Positions 36,284 through 46,823 of a stretch of DNA of 64,000 nt are shown piece by piece. The position numbers were made by a program, and so were the translations under genes. The notes beneath the pieces were generated by a model, which did not search any database, was not told the DNA's origin, and was given only the letters and a program-made list of their open reading frames with translations. Source of the stretch: G026625185 sp963727835 (GTDB lineage: Bacteria; Desulfobacterota; WTBG01; JAGOGO01); the NCBI GenBank assembly GCA_963727835.1, contig CAVSIB010000010.1:1-64000 (forward strand). Direction: 5' to 3'. The stretch's first letter is position 1. Every line of letters starts with the position of its first letter.

Positions 36284-37369
36284 ATGATTTCTGTTACCAA
36301 AACCTACTTCCCTACAATGGACGAGTACATTCGACAGCTCGAAAACATTTGGCAAGTAGGATGGTTGACCAATAATGGTCCATTGTCTAGGCAGCTTGCC
36401 GAGAGTTTAAGGGATTATCTCGGCGTACCCAGCCTGGAGCTGGTGGCGAACGGCACCTTGGCGCTCCAGCTATCCATTAAGGCGCTCGGATTGCAGGGTG
36501 AGATTATCACCACACCTTACAGCTATGTGGCGACCACAACAGCCATTTTGTGGGAGGGCTGCGAGCCGATCTTTGTCGATATTGAAGAAAAAACTTTCTG
36601 TATTAACCCTGAGCTGATTGAAGCTGCCATTACTGAAAAAACTTCCGCGATTCTAGCAACCCATGTCTATGGCTATCCATGTGATGTAGTAAAAATTCAA
36701 CGAATCGCGGATAGGTACAACCTCAAGATTATTTACGATGCCGCTCACGCTTTTGGAGTGAAACTTTCCGGCGAGTCTATTTTGGTTCATGGAGATTGCA
36801 GCGCCTTGAGTTTTCATGCCACCAAACCTTTTCATACAGCTGAGGGGGGCGGGGTGGTGTGCAAAGATACAAACCTCGAGCGCCGCATATCCTTGATGAA
36901 AAAATTTGGGCACATTGGAGAGGATGACTATTTCGACATCGGCATCAATGCTAAAATGTCCGAACTGCACGCGGCCATGGGACTTTGCATATTGCCAAAG
37001 GTGAATGACATAATTGCCTATCAGAAAGAGTGCTCAAGCTGGTACGACGAACAACTGGACGGCGCCACTTTGCACCGGCCCATTTCTCCTGCCGGTCTCG
37101 AATACACCTATGCCTACTACCCGGTCATTTTCTCCTCTCACGATGTCATGATGCGTGTACGACAGGCGCTCATGGATAATGGAATAGGCCCGCGGCGTTA
37201 CTTCCATCCTTCGCTTAATACGTTGCCGTATCTTAGGGTTGAGTGGAACAAGGCTTGTCCGATTTCCGAGAATATTTCAGCGCGGGTTCTATGCCTCCCG
37301 TTATATGTAGGATTACAGAGACAGGAAGTAGAATTCATTTGCAATTTAGTTTTGCAAGCGATTCCATAA
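36284..37369 (+). CDS. DegT/DnrJ/EryC1/StrS-type sugar aminotransferase
   Basis: This PLP enzyme aminates keto-sugars of nucleotide-activated sugars. It starts with the sugar-binding YFPTMDEYIRQLENIWQVGWLTNNGPL, has LVANGTLALQLSIKALGLQG, ATHVYGYPCDV, and the PLP lysine in FHATKPFHTAEGGGVV. It ends with LPLYVGLQRQEVEFICN. The length of 361 residues is normal. The PglD-like acetyltransferase follows in the same direction, a combination that yields N-acetylated amino sugars. The start at 36284 was preferred; 36254 is possible. Confidence 0.9.
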   Translation: MISVTKTYFPTMDEYIRQLENIWQVGWLTNNGPLSRQLAESLRDYLGVPSLELVANGTLALQLSIKALGLQGEIITTPYSYVATTTAILWEGCEPIFVDIEEKTFCINPELIEAAITEKTSAILATHVYGYPCDVVKIQRIADRYNLKIIYDAAHAFGVKLSGESILVHGDCSALSFHATKPFHTAEGGGVVCKDTNLERRISLMKKFGHIGEDDYFDIGINAKMSELHAAMGLCILPKVNDIIAYQKECSSWYDEQLDGATLHRPISPAGLEYTYAYYPVIFSSHDVMMRVRQALMDNGIGPRRYFHPSLNTLPYLRVEWNKACPISENISARVLCLPLYVGLQRQEVEFICNLVLQAIP

Positions 37370-37466
37370 ACTGCGCATATTATGCAACTTTAATTTTACC
37401 CTATGGCTCTGTTATTGCCAAGACTAAAATTACTTTGACGTTACAGGTCACGGAAAGGATATTCGA

Positions 37467-38125
37467 ATGGATATAGTGATTTTTGGTGGAGGGAATTTTT
37501 CCAGCCAAGCGTGGTATGTGCTAACCCATGATAGCCCCCATCGCGTAGCGGGCTTTACTGTTGATGGTGACTATTGCACAGGGGAACGCTTTCACGATCT
37601 TCCGATGGTTCCGTTTGAGGAGCTGGAGCGCCACTTTCCGCCGGATCGTTTCGTCATGTTGGTGTCGCTCGGCGGCCGCAATATCAACGGACTGCGAGCG
37701 GTCGGTACCAAGCGGCAAAGGCTCGAGGTTATAGCTTTGTATCCTATGTTGCGTCTAGAGCCATGGTTTGGCCCGATTTGCAGATAGGCGAAAATTGCAT
37801 GATTTTTAATGGAGCGAGCGTCAATCCTTTTGCGGTTATTGGAAACAACTGTATTCTTCTTGCCGGGAGCCATGTTTCTCATCATGCTGTTTTGGAAGAT
37901 CACTGTTTTCTCGCCGCACATGCGGTGGTGGCAGGTGGTGCAAAAATAGGGGAGCGTTGTTTCTTGGGGCTCAACAGTACGATCCGTGATGGTGTATCCG
38001 TGGCACCAGGGTGTTTTATTGCAGCAGGCGCAGTTGTGACAACAGATACTACAGAGAACGGAGTCTATATGGACTCGCTCGCGCAGCGGCGGGACATGCC
38101 GGCAAACCAACTCGAGGTGTTTTGA
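37467..38125 (+). CDS. PglD/NeuD-type sugar O/N-acetyltransferase, frame-disrupted
   Basis: The N-terminal part is a Rossmann-like domain (MDIVIFGGGNFSSQAWYVL, VAGFTVDGDY) as in PglD. A break near 37770 leads to PDLQIGENCMIFNGASVNPF and left-handed helix repeats (GNNCILLAGSHVSHHAVLED, FLAAHAVVAGGAKIGERCFL). Members acetylate amino sugars with acetyl-CoA. It lies 97 bases after the sugar aminotransferase, so the pair likely builds one modified sugar. About 219 residues in all. Confidence 0.83.
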
Positions 38126-38192
38126 ACATGTGTTTAAAATTAATTGACCATTGTGGTGCGCCTAGGCCTGCCGCTCTGCCTGTGGAGGAGTC

Positions 38193-39046
38193 ATGAAGGT
38201 TGTAATCAATTTCACGCCGACGGGTTTATTGCCGACAAAGGAAATGACAACTTACTGTACCAATTTCAATTTCGCAGATCGAGGATGTTCATAAAGCTGC
38301 TGGAATTGGCATAACGATGGTTCATTTACATGGACGCGATGAAATCACGGTATGGCAACGTATAAGGCTGCCGTTTATGAAAGGATTATTGCCGGGAATT
38401 CGATCCTTTTCTAAGGATTTGATTATTTGTGTGTCTCTGAGCGGCCGTAATGTGCAAACATTTGAACACCGCAGTGAAGTTCTTCAGCTTGATGGCAAGT
38501 GAAGCCTGACATGGGAAGTCTTACGCTGAGTTCTTTGAACTTCACCTATCAGGCAAGCATTAACGATCCGGATATGATAAAGGCCCTTGCTTCTGAGATG
38601 CAATCGCGTAGGATCTTACCTGAGTTGGAAGCGTTTGATGCAGGCATGATAAATTACGCTCAATATTTGATTAAAAATGGTCTGTTAACGCCTCCGCATT
38701 ATTTTAATTTGATTGTTGGTAATATTGCATGTGCACAGGCAGATTTGTTGCATGTCGGCGTTATGATTCGTGATCTTCCTGCTAACTCATTTTGGAGTAT
38801 CGGCGGAGTCGGTAACGCTCAGCAAGCAATGAACATGCTTGCCATTGCGGCTGGTGGCGGTGTTCGTGTTGGGCTTGAAGATAACATTTGGTTTGACGCG
38901 GACGTACAAGGCTTGCAACAAATGCAGGTTGCTTGCAAAGAATTCATCGCATCATTGACGCGGCTGACCGAGAGCTGATGCCTGCGTCCGAAATGAGGAG
39001 AATGCTGAATCTGCAGCCAGGCCAGGGCCAATACGGACGCGCTTGA
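38193..39046 (+). CDS. BKACE-family beta-keto acid cleavage enzyme (DUF849), frame-disrupted
   Basis: BKACE enzymes exchange a beta-keto acid's acetyl unit with acetyl-CoA using zinc. Frame 1 starts MKVVINFTPTGLLPTKEMT, frame 2 has AAGIGITMVHLHGRDEITVW (zinc ligands H-x-H), and frame 3 has NIACAQADLLHVGVMIRDLP and GGVRVGLEDNIWFD with the conserved glutamate. A last fragment reads ELMPASEMRRMLNL and ends at 39046. At least three breaks are needed. The total of about 284 residues is normal. It is unusual to see one inside a polysaccharide locus; substrate unknown. Confidence 0.8.
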
Positions 39047-39234
39047 TATTTGCTGTGATAAGAGTCCTTCTCTGATTTTAATGACGAGCTATAAAACTGG
39101 GCCACATTCTCCGACTCGGTTTGAAGTTTAACAGTCTATGAGTTTCCTTGGTGCCGTTTTTTTAGTTAATTGCTAATTCATTCAAACAGAACGTTCATTA
39201 ATTGCCATATTGCAACTAACAAATAGGTAGCAAA

Positions 39235-42200
39235 ATGCCAAAAGTCTCATAATCCTCACTTCATTCAATCATGAGAAATACATCCGAGAAGCGATTACTA
39301 GCACCCTGAATCAATCTTTCACCGATTTTGAGTTGATCATCTGGGATGACGCTTCATCTGATAATTCGTGGTATTTGATCAGCCGCTATTCTGATCCACG
39401 CATCAAGAAGTTTCGTAATGAAATCCGGAAAAGAGTTTACATGGGTAAATAAACAAAGCCGTCTCCGAGGTGGCTTCGGGTGAATACATTGCCATCCACC
39501 ATTCTGATGATGTATGGGAGCCTGAAAAACTGGCAAAGCAGGTTGCCTTTTTGGATGCACATCCAGAATTCGGTGCGGTATTCACCAACGTTACCGCAAT
39601 AGGTGAGGATAGTACTCCGCTAAAGAACGAGAAACATTTTTACTTTAGCATCTTTGAGCAGCCTAATCGAACACGATTCGAATGGTTGAATTTTTTCTTT
39701 AATCGTGGCAACGCACTTTGCCATCCGAGCGTTTTAATCCGAAAATCTTGTTATGAGGATTGCGGTCTATATCGATTTGGTTTTGCGCAGGTTACCGATT
39801 TTGATATGTGGATACGGCTGTGCTTGCAATACGAAATTTTCGTAATTCCCGAAAAACTCGTGAGATTCAGGGTGCTAGAGAATGAGGCTAATGCCAGTGG
39901 CAGCCGCCCGGAAACTAGGATTCGGGGGTTATATGAATTGTATAAGTTGCTTCCAACCTATCGAAAGATCACCCATTTTGATGATCTGGCAAAAATATTT
40001 CCTTCTTCTTCCAAGTTTTGCCGAAAAAAAGAAACCGATATCGACTTCGCATTAGCAATGGTCGCTTTAGAAGAAAAGCCTTTCACCTTCACAATATTGT
40101 TTGGTCTGGACATTCTGTTTGAAATCATTTCCGACCCAAAGCGCGCTGATAGCATCAAGCGTTTATATGATTTTGACTACAAGAGTTTTATTGAATTGAC
40201 GGCACAGCATGATGTTTTCTCGCGGGAGGAGGTCGCAACTCTTTCCGGACAGCTCGTTAGCCTCAATCAGGCGGTGACCGAACGCGACGGGCAGATCACC
40301 AATCTTTACCAAGTCTTGGCTGAGGTAGAAGGCCTGAGGTCTGACCTAGCAGAGAAGGAAAGAGAACTAGGGGGTCTCAAAGAGGAACTTTACCAGAAGG
40401 GGATGGCTTTAAACAATATTTATAATTCCCATGGATGGAAAGCGTTAACAATTTATTACAGAGTAAGAAATAAAATTTTTCCAATAAACACCAAAAGAAG
40501 ATTATTCGCTACGCTCGTTTTTAGAACTATCACTAGTCCGAAGAAAACCCTTAGAAACTTAAATAAAAGAAATTTGAAAAAATTCATTTATTATTTTAGA
40601 ACTTCGGCACCGGAAGTTTTAGAGGAAAAGATTAAAAGCAAAATTTTAGAAAAATCTAAAACAGTCCAAACAGAACAAATTAAAATAGGGCTTCAGGAAA
40701 ATATAACTTTGGAAAAAATAAAAGATCTTAACTTTCCTTATTATGAGCAACCTTTAGTAACAATCATAATTCCGTTATGGAACAAATGGCAATATACTTA
40801 CAATTGCTTAAAATCTATTTTAAAAAATACCGATGAGGCACCTTATGAGATAATTCTTGCTAATGATGCGTCAACGGATGAAACGTCTGCAATGCTCAAG
40901 AAAGTAAAGGGTATTAACATAATAGATAATCAAGCAAACTTGGGATTTTTAAAAATTGCAACAATGCTGTGAGATACTCGAAAGGGAAATATATCCTCTT
41001 TTTAAATAATGACACGGAAGTTAGAGAAGGTTGGCTACAACCCTTAGTTGAAATAGCGGAACGTGACGACAGCATAGGAATGGTCGGAGGCAAGCTTTTG
41101 TATCCAGATGGCAGGCTACAAGAGGCAGGAAGCATTGTAGACAGGGACGGTTGGAGTCAGCCTTATGGGCGCTTTGGCGATCCGTACAGATATGAATAAA
41201 TCATGTGAAAGAGACGGATTTAATTACCGGTGCATGCCTACTAATAAGGAAAGACGTTTTTCTAAAAATTGGTGGATTTGATGAAAGATACGCCCCAGCT
41301 TTTTATGAGGAATTTGATTTAGAATTTGCTATTCGAGAGGCAGGTTATAAAATAATGTACCAGCCAAAAGCTGTTATAATACATCACGACGCCTCATCAT
41401 ATGGATTTGAGATACGTGATTCGCTCTCTGTTATTAATCATGCAAAGTTCATCGAGAAATGGGGAAATCAAATTAGCGGGCAGCTTGAACATAACGACAT
41501 CTTTTTGGCGAGAGACAGGTCGAAAAATAAGAAAGTCCTCCTGTTCGTTGATTTGGAAGTGGATTACGATAAGCATGCAGGCAGCCTATCAACCTACCAA
41601 TATATTGGACTGCTTCATGAAATGGGCTTCAAAGTCATTTTTATTCCAGATTTATTAATGCCTTTGGAGCCTTATACAACCGAGCTTCAACAATTGGGGG
41701 TAGAGGTTGTTTATGGTCAGTTTGAATTCAAGAATTGGATTCAGCAAAACGGACAGCATATTGATTATGCCTGGTTAGCCAGACCTGATATAGCTATCAA
41801 GTATATCAGAGCAATCAAGCGCTATGCCAAGGCTAAGATTTTATATTTCACACATGACTTACATTATCTTAGAGAGTTACGAAGATATCAAATAGAAAAA
41901 AGAAAGGAGATATTAGATGAATCGAAACGATTAAAAGAGATTGAATTTTATTTATTTAAAAATGTTGACGTGATTTTAACGCCAAGCGATCAGGAACAAA
42001 AAATTATCAAAGAAGCTTTTCCTAAAAAAAGAATCGTGACCATGCCAGTTATTTATTACGGCGCAGAATCAATTGATGAAAGGTTATCAAATGACTTCGA
42101 TGGAAGACATGGATTGCTCTTTCTCGGGGGCTTTGATCATCTACCGAATATAGATGCGGTTGAATGGTTTGTTAACGAAATATATCCTATAGTTAAGCGA

Positions 42201-42635
42201 GAACTACCGAAAATCAAGCTTTACATTGCGGGAAACAACCCACCCCCTGAAATAACTGTGCTGAGCAAACCTGATTTAATTGTAACCGGTTATGTAAAGG
42301 ATCTAAGTCCATTATTTGATAAGTGCCGCATATTTGTGAGCCCATTAAGGTATGGCGCGGGGGTGAAAGGTAAAATTGTTACCAGTTTGTACTATGGCCT
42401 TCCAGTGGTAAGTACCAGTATCGGCAATGAGGGTTTAAACCTCAAACATGGCGTTGACGCACTAATTGCAGATGATCCAATAGAATTTGCGAATTGTACT
42501 GTAGAGCTTTATACGAATGCAAAAATGTGGAAGGCTTTATCTAAGAACTCAATCACGTTTGTTAAAAATAATTTTTCAAAAGATAAAGCGAAGCATGTAA
42601 TGTTGGAGACATTTGAGATAAGTAGAGACAAGTAA
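39235..42635 (+). CDS. Large multi-domain glycosyltransferase (GT2-coiled coil-GT2-GT4), frame-disrupted
   Basis: From 39235 the frames join into about 1130 residues. A first GT2 domain (ILTSFNHEKYIREAITSTLN, HHSDDVWEPEKLAKQVAF) is followed by a long coiled coil (LVSLNQAVTERDGQITNLYQ). A second GT2 domain has VTIIIPLWNKWQYTYNCLKS, LFLNNDTEVREGWLQP and GFDERYAPAFYEEFDLEFA. A GT4-like C-terminus has LLFLGGFDHLPNIDAVEWFV and SPLRYGAGVKGKIVTSLYYG. Breaks lie near 39250, 39450, 40955 and 41198; the last two are repaired by adding one A to an A run. Alternatively these are two adjacent genes. It probably builds a repeating unit of the surface glycan. Confidence 0.75.
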
Positions 42636-42701
42636 AATATTTGCGAAGCAAAAATTATAGTAAACGATATAACTAAATAAAAAATAGGGACAAAGCCCGG
42701 T

Positions 42702-43187
42702 GTGAAATTCTATGTCGTGGGAAACAAGCCACCTTCAGAAATACAAGCCTTGGCCTGTGAGGATGTGATTATCACTGGTTTTGTCGAGGATTTGAATCCA
42801 TTGCTGGACAAAATGCGTCTTTCCGTTGCCCCGCTACGTTATGGAGCAGGCATCAAGGGCAAGATCGGCACGGCAATGGCAGTTGGCCTGAGGGTTGTCG
42901 CCACCACGCTTGCTGCAGAAGGAATGGGGCTGATTGACGACGAGACAATTTTGATTGCCGGTAAACCAGATATGTTTGCCGGGGCGATCGATCAAATTTA
43001 TAACGATGAAAAGCTCTGGTTGCGTCTCAGTCGTGCGGAAATTGCCTTTGCCGAGCAAGCCTGGGGCGTCGAAGCCGGCTGTAATACATTAGATTCCATT
43101 CTGCAAAAGCTCGGATTGGAGAACGTTCCGCGTCGATATCCTTTAAGACTCTATACGGAGCTATCGGATGGAAAACCAAGAGGATAA
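42702..43187 (+). pseudogene. Truncated GT4 glycosyltransferase fragment
   Basis: The frame starts with KFYVVGNKPPSEIQALAC, has VAPLRYGAGIKGKIGTAMAVG and ends after 161 residues. It aligns with the last third of the GT4 domain of the preceding gene (42216 onwards, KLYIAGNNPPPEI, SPLRYGAGVKGKI) but lacks the N-terminal acceptor domain. It has higher G+C than its neighbour, so it came from a different but related gene. A GTG at 42702 could serve as a start, but a lone C-terminal half is unlikely to be active. Confidence 0.65.
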
Positions 43188-43257
43188 GACTGCAGAAGAC
43201 CACGTTGCCGGAGCGTCTATCAATCATAGAAAATCTTCAGTAAAATGATAAAGCGCG

Positions 43258-43995
43258 ATGGAAAAACGTCAATTTTCTAAATTATCCATTGTTGTGCCGG
43301 TGTATAATGAAGAGGCGTATCTGGAAGCTGTTATACGGAAAGTAGTTTTACAGTCGCTGCCCGGGGGTTTGGATCGGGAAGTGATTTTGATAAATGACGG
43401 CTCGACCGATGGCACCTGGGAATTGATGCAGATGCTGCCAGCCAAATTCCCGGACACAATATTTCGGGTGGTGAATAAGCCGGGCAACGAAGGCAAAGGA
43501 GCGGCTGTGCGGGATGGTTTTGCCAGTGTAACCGGAGACATCGTCATTATTCAGGATGCTGATTTCGAGTATGATCCTGCCGATTATCCGAAGTTACTGC
43601 AGCCTATTCTGGATGGTAAAGCCGATGTGGTTTACGGCAGCCGATTTATCGGGGAGCCGCATCGGGTGTTATATTTCTGGCATCAGCTGGCCAATAATAT
43701 CCTGACAACATTTTCAAACATGTTGACCAATCTCAATTTCACGGATGTCGAGGTGTGTTATAAAGTTTTTACGCGCGACGTCGTCGAGCGATTGAAGATC
43801 AAAAGTTTGCGGTTTGGCGTCGATCCCGAAATTACGGTCAAGATTGCCCGCATGCGGTTGAACGGCAAATGCCTGCGCGTGTACGAAACCGGTATTTCCT
43901 ACGCCGGACGAACCTATGAGGAAGGGAAAAAAATCGGCTGGAAAGATGCCGCATCGGCTGTTATCCAGATGGTTCGATTTCGATTTTTCGATTGA
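43258..43995 (+). CDS. Family 2 glycosyltransferase (dolichyl/undecaprenyl-phosphate mannose synthase-like)
   Basis: This 245-residue GT-A protein has LSIVVPVYNEEAYLEAVIRK, ILINDGSTDGTWELM, GKGAAVRDGFASVTGDIVII, QDADFEYDPADYPKLLQPIL and DVEVCYKVFTRDVVERL, as in the DPM1-like group that charges a polyprenyl phosphate with one sugar. It has no C-terminal membrane helices. It comes before a polytopic GT-C-like protein, which would use such a lipid-linked sugar as donor. Confidence 0.87.
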   Translation: MEKRQFSKLSIVVPVYNEEAYLEAVIRKVVLQSLPGGLDREVILINDGSTDGTWELMQMLPAKFPDTIFRVVNKPGNEGKGAAVRDGFASVTGDIVIIQDADFEYDPADYPKLLQPILDGKADVVYGSRFIGEPHRVLYFWHQLANNILTTFSNMLTNLNFTDVEVCYKVFTRDVVERLKIKSLRFGVDPEITVKIARMRLNGKCLRVYETGISYAGRTYEEGKKIGWKDAASAVIQMVRFRFFD

Positions 43996-44008
43996 AAGGC
44001 ACACGCCT

Positions 44009-45445
44009 ATGGTGTTACGGGAAGTAAAAAGTAAAATAACGCAAAAAAAAGCCGTGGCCGACTGGATCGTTTTTCTTGTGCTTTTGCTGCTGATCCAGGG
44101 CGCTCTACTATGGATGGATCATCAGCCAATGTTTTTTTTCGGTGATTCGGAAAGCTACATCTGGACAGCTATAGCAGGATGGCTGCCCACGGATCGTTCT
44201 TTTGTCTATGGCTATTTCATACATCTGGTAGCTGTAACCACCCAGTCGCTTACATCGCTGGTAATCGCTCAAGTGTTATTGCTCATAGCTGCCTCCGCTG
44301 TTATGGCGCACTTGTTGATTCGCTACTTTCGGGTTCGGCCGTGTATCGCGTTCATCGCGTCGCTTTTGACTTCACTGGAGCCGTTGCAGTTGCTTTATAC
44401 CCGTTACGTGATGACAGAAACTCTGGCACTGTTCATTTTTGTGTTTTATATATGGATAGTCCTTCATTATCTGGAAGATCCCCGGATCAAATGGCTGTGT
44501 CTTGCGCATGGCATCGCCGTGGCAATGATCAGTGTCCGTTTCGCTTTTATACCATTGGTCTGGATTTGCGCGCTTTCGATACCAATTCTGGCGTTCCCCG
44601 CGATTGCCGCACAGGCACGATTGACGAGCGCAAAGACTACAGCCCGTTTGGCTCTTCATGTCGTCATGTCCGTCTTTTTGCTGTCTATCTTTACATCCGC
44701 CTACAAACACGTTCACGGCTATTTACAACATAAGCCTCCCGCCTATTCCTATGACAGCGGATATTTTGCCATGGGTTATGTGGTTCCGATTCTAGAGCCG
44801 GAAGATTTTCCCGATGTCAACCTAGGCAGCAGAGTCTTTGGCGATCTTAATTTTTCTGCCAAAGACCGGCGCCTACGTGCCGCGCACCGCTGGATGGAAG
44901 GCGGGGCCGTTTCCCGTCTGCAAAAGCTGGAACCTGATCGAATAAAAGCGGAAGCGATCGCCCGTCGTGCAGCGCTTCACGCTGTCATCCACAAGCCCCT
45001 CGCTTTCCTTCATCTGGGCTGGCAAACTTTTACCGACTACTTTGACCCATCCTATCTTAGATCCTCCATGAAGGCAGATTTAGGAAACCGTCGTTTGGAA
45101 GATGGATTTCACAATTTGATCAAAACGCGGTTTCATTATTCATTGGATACATCATCGGCGCTGGATTTAAAGACACCGACAGGACGATACTTTCTCAATT
45201 CGGAGCGCTGGATTCAGTTTTTATTGTTTGTTCCGCTGTTCTGGGGTCTTTTGTCTGTGTATACAAGCGATACGAATCAACGACGGAAGATCCTCTTGAT
45301 GGGTCTGATCTCTTTAACGTTCATCGGTGTGGCTCTGTTGCTGGTCGAGCGGCCCACGCCCCGTTATCTGCACGGGTCCGCCTGGCTTTTTTTCCTGATG
45401 GCGGGCGTGGGATTGAATAATTTTTTTGTTTTTGAGAGGTTTTAA
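44009..45445 (+). CDS. Polytopic membrane glycosyltransferase-like protein (GT-C fold candidate)
   Basis: About 478 residues starting at 44009, with roughly ten hydrophobic helices. The first periplasmic loop contains FFGDSESYIWTAIAGWLPTDRSF, an acidic motif like the D-x-E/D-D of GT-C enzymes. Y-T-R-Y-V-M-T-E-T lies in a later loop. It probably transfers a sugar from a polyprenyl-phosphate donor, made by the DPM1-like gene upstream, onto the glycan outside the membrane. The ORF overlaps 43995 only if an earlier start is used. It ends directly before the next gene (TAA then ATG). Confidence 0.65.
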   Translation: MVLREVKSKITQKKAVADWIVFLVLLLLIQGALLWMDHQPMFFFGDSESYIWTAIAGWLPTDRSFVYGYFIHLVAVTTQSLTSLVIAQVLLLIAASAVMAHLLIRYFRVRPCIAFIASLLTSLEPLQLLYTRYVMTETLALFIFVFYIWIVLHYLEDPRIKWLCLAHGIAVAMISVRFAFIPLVWICALSIPILAFPAIAAQARLTSAKTTARLALHVVMSVFLLSIFTSAYKHVHGYLQHKPPAYSYDSGYFAMGYVVPILEPEDFPDVNLGSRVFGDLNFSAKDRRLRAAHRWMEGGAVSRLQKLEPDRIKAEAIARRAALHAVIHKPLAFLHLGWQTFTDYFDPSYLRSSMKADLGNRRLEDGFHNLIKTRFHYSLDTSSALDLKTPTGRYFLNSERWIQFLLFVPLFWGLLSVYTSDTNQRRKILLMGLISLTFIGVALLLVERPTPRYLHGSAWLFFLMAGVGLNNFFVFERF

Positions 45446-46599
45446 ATGCAGTTAACTATCTTGATGCCATGTCTAAACGAAGCGGAAACCTTGGCCTTGT
45501 GTATTAAAAAGGCCAATGACTGGGCCGTGCATTCGGGGATACAAACTGAAGTGCTGATAGCAGACAACGGTAGTACTGATGGTTCACAAGCGATTGCTGA
45601 ATCTTTAGGCGCACGCGTTATCCCAGTTACGCAGCGCGGGTATGGTTCTGCCTTGTTTCATGGCTGCATGGCTGCAAAAGGCGAATGGATTATCATGGGT
45701 GATTCCGACGATTCGTATAACTTCAGCAATCTTGACTCTTTTATTCAGAAGTTACGCGAAGGTTTTGATCTTGTAATGGGTAATCGATTTTTAGGTGGAA
45801 TCGCTCCGGGAGCTATGCCATGGAAAAATCGATATATTGGCAATCAAATTCTTACGTGGGTTGGCCGATTGCTTTTTAAATGTCCGTCTAAAGATTTTCA
45901 TTGCGGGCTAAGAGGGTTCAGGAAAGATGCTTTTTTACGGATGGATTTGCGCACTACCGGGATGGAGTTTGCCTCGGAGATGGTGATCAAGGCCAATTTA
46001 TTTGGTATGCGTATTGTGGAAATCCCAACTACTTTGTCGAAAGATGGGCGTTCTCGACCACCCCATCTTAGGCCTTGGCGCGACGGGTGGAGGCATCTTC
46101 GGTTTATGTTACTTTTCAGTTCACTCTGGCTTTTTTTTATACCTGGGGCTACTTTGTTTCTAACAAGCATGGCAAGTTATGCAGCGCTACTGTATGGTCC
46201 TGTCAAAATTGGTGCGGTGATTTTTGATGTGCATACTCTATTTTTTGCTGAGTCCGGATTGGTGCTAGGTTTTTTGGCGGCAGCACTTGGTGTTGTAATA
46301 AGGATTTTCGGGATTCGCGAAGGATTGTTGCAAGAGAATTCATTACTCGAAAAACTGAAAACATCCCCGTCCTTGAGATTGGGAGCGCAGTCGGCATTTT
46401 GATGATGCTTGGTGGGCTGTTTTTGGGATTTGATGCTTTGAAGGCTTGGAACGCAGCCAATTTTGGTCCTCTTTCGCCAGGAGCATTATTGCGAACAATT
46501 AGTTTTTCAACAACAATGGTCATGCTGGGTGGTGTTACGTTGATGGCTTCTCTTATCATTGGTTTTTTGTCTCTTCCCACACGTGAGAAACGATCTTGA
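45446..46599 (+). CDS. Family 2 glycosyltransferase with C-terminal membrane helices, frame-disrupted
   Basis: The GT domain has LTILMPCLNEAETLALCIKK, LIADNGSTDGSQAIAESLGA, YGSALFHGCMAAKGEWIIMG and DSDDSYNFSNLDSFI, of the DPMS-like/GtrB group. After about 210 residues two hydrophobic helices follow (LLFSSLWLFFIPGATLFL and later). A break near 46395 continues with MMLGGLFLGFDALKAWNAAN and MVMLGGVTLMASLIIGFLSL, one or two more membrane helices. It starts right after the stop of the preceding gene. Confidence 0.8.
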
Positions 46600-46823
46600 G
46601 TGCGACGCCGCCTCAGTTCAATCTGTAACTCGATTGTTCACAATGCGACCTTGCAAAATTCTAAATTGCAATTATGATGAAGTTCACTTTACAGCCTGAT
46701 CCGGAATGAAGTGATGCCTTGTCATAAAATGGTCATGTTCTTTTTTATTGATCATTTTCCAATAGCGAAAATCGGCGCTGTGGTGAAAAATATTATTAAA
46801 TTTTTTAATGAGCACCTCAATTG

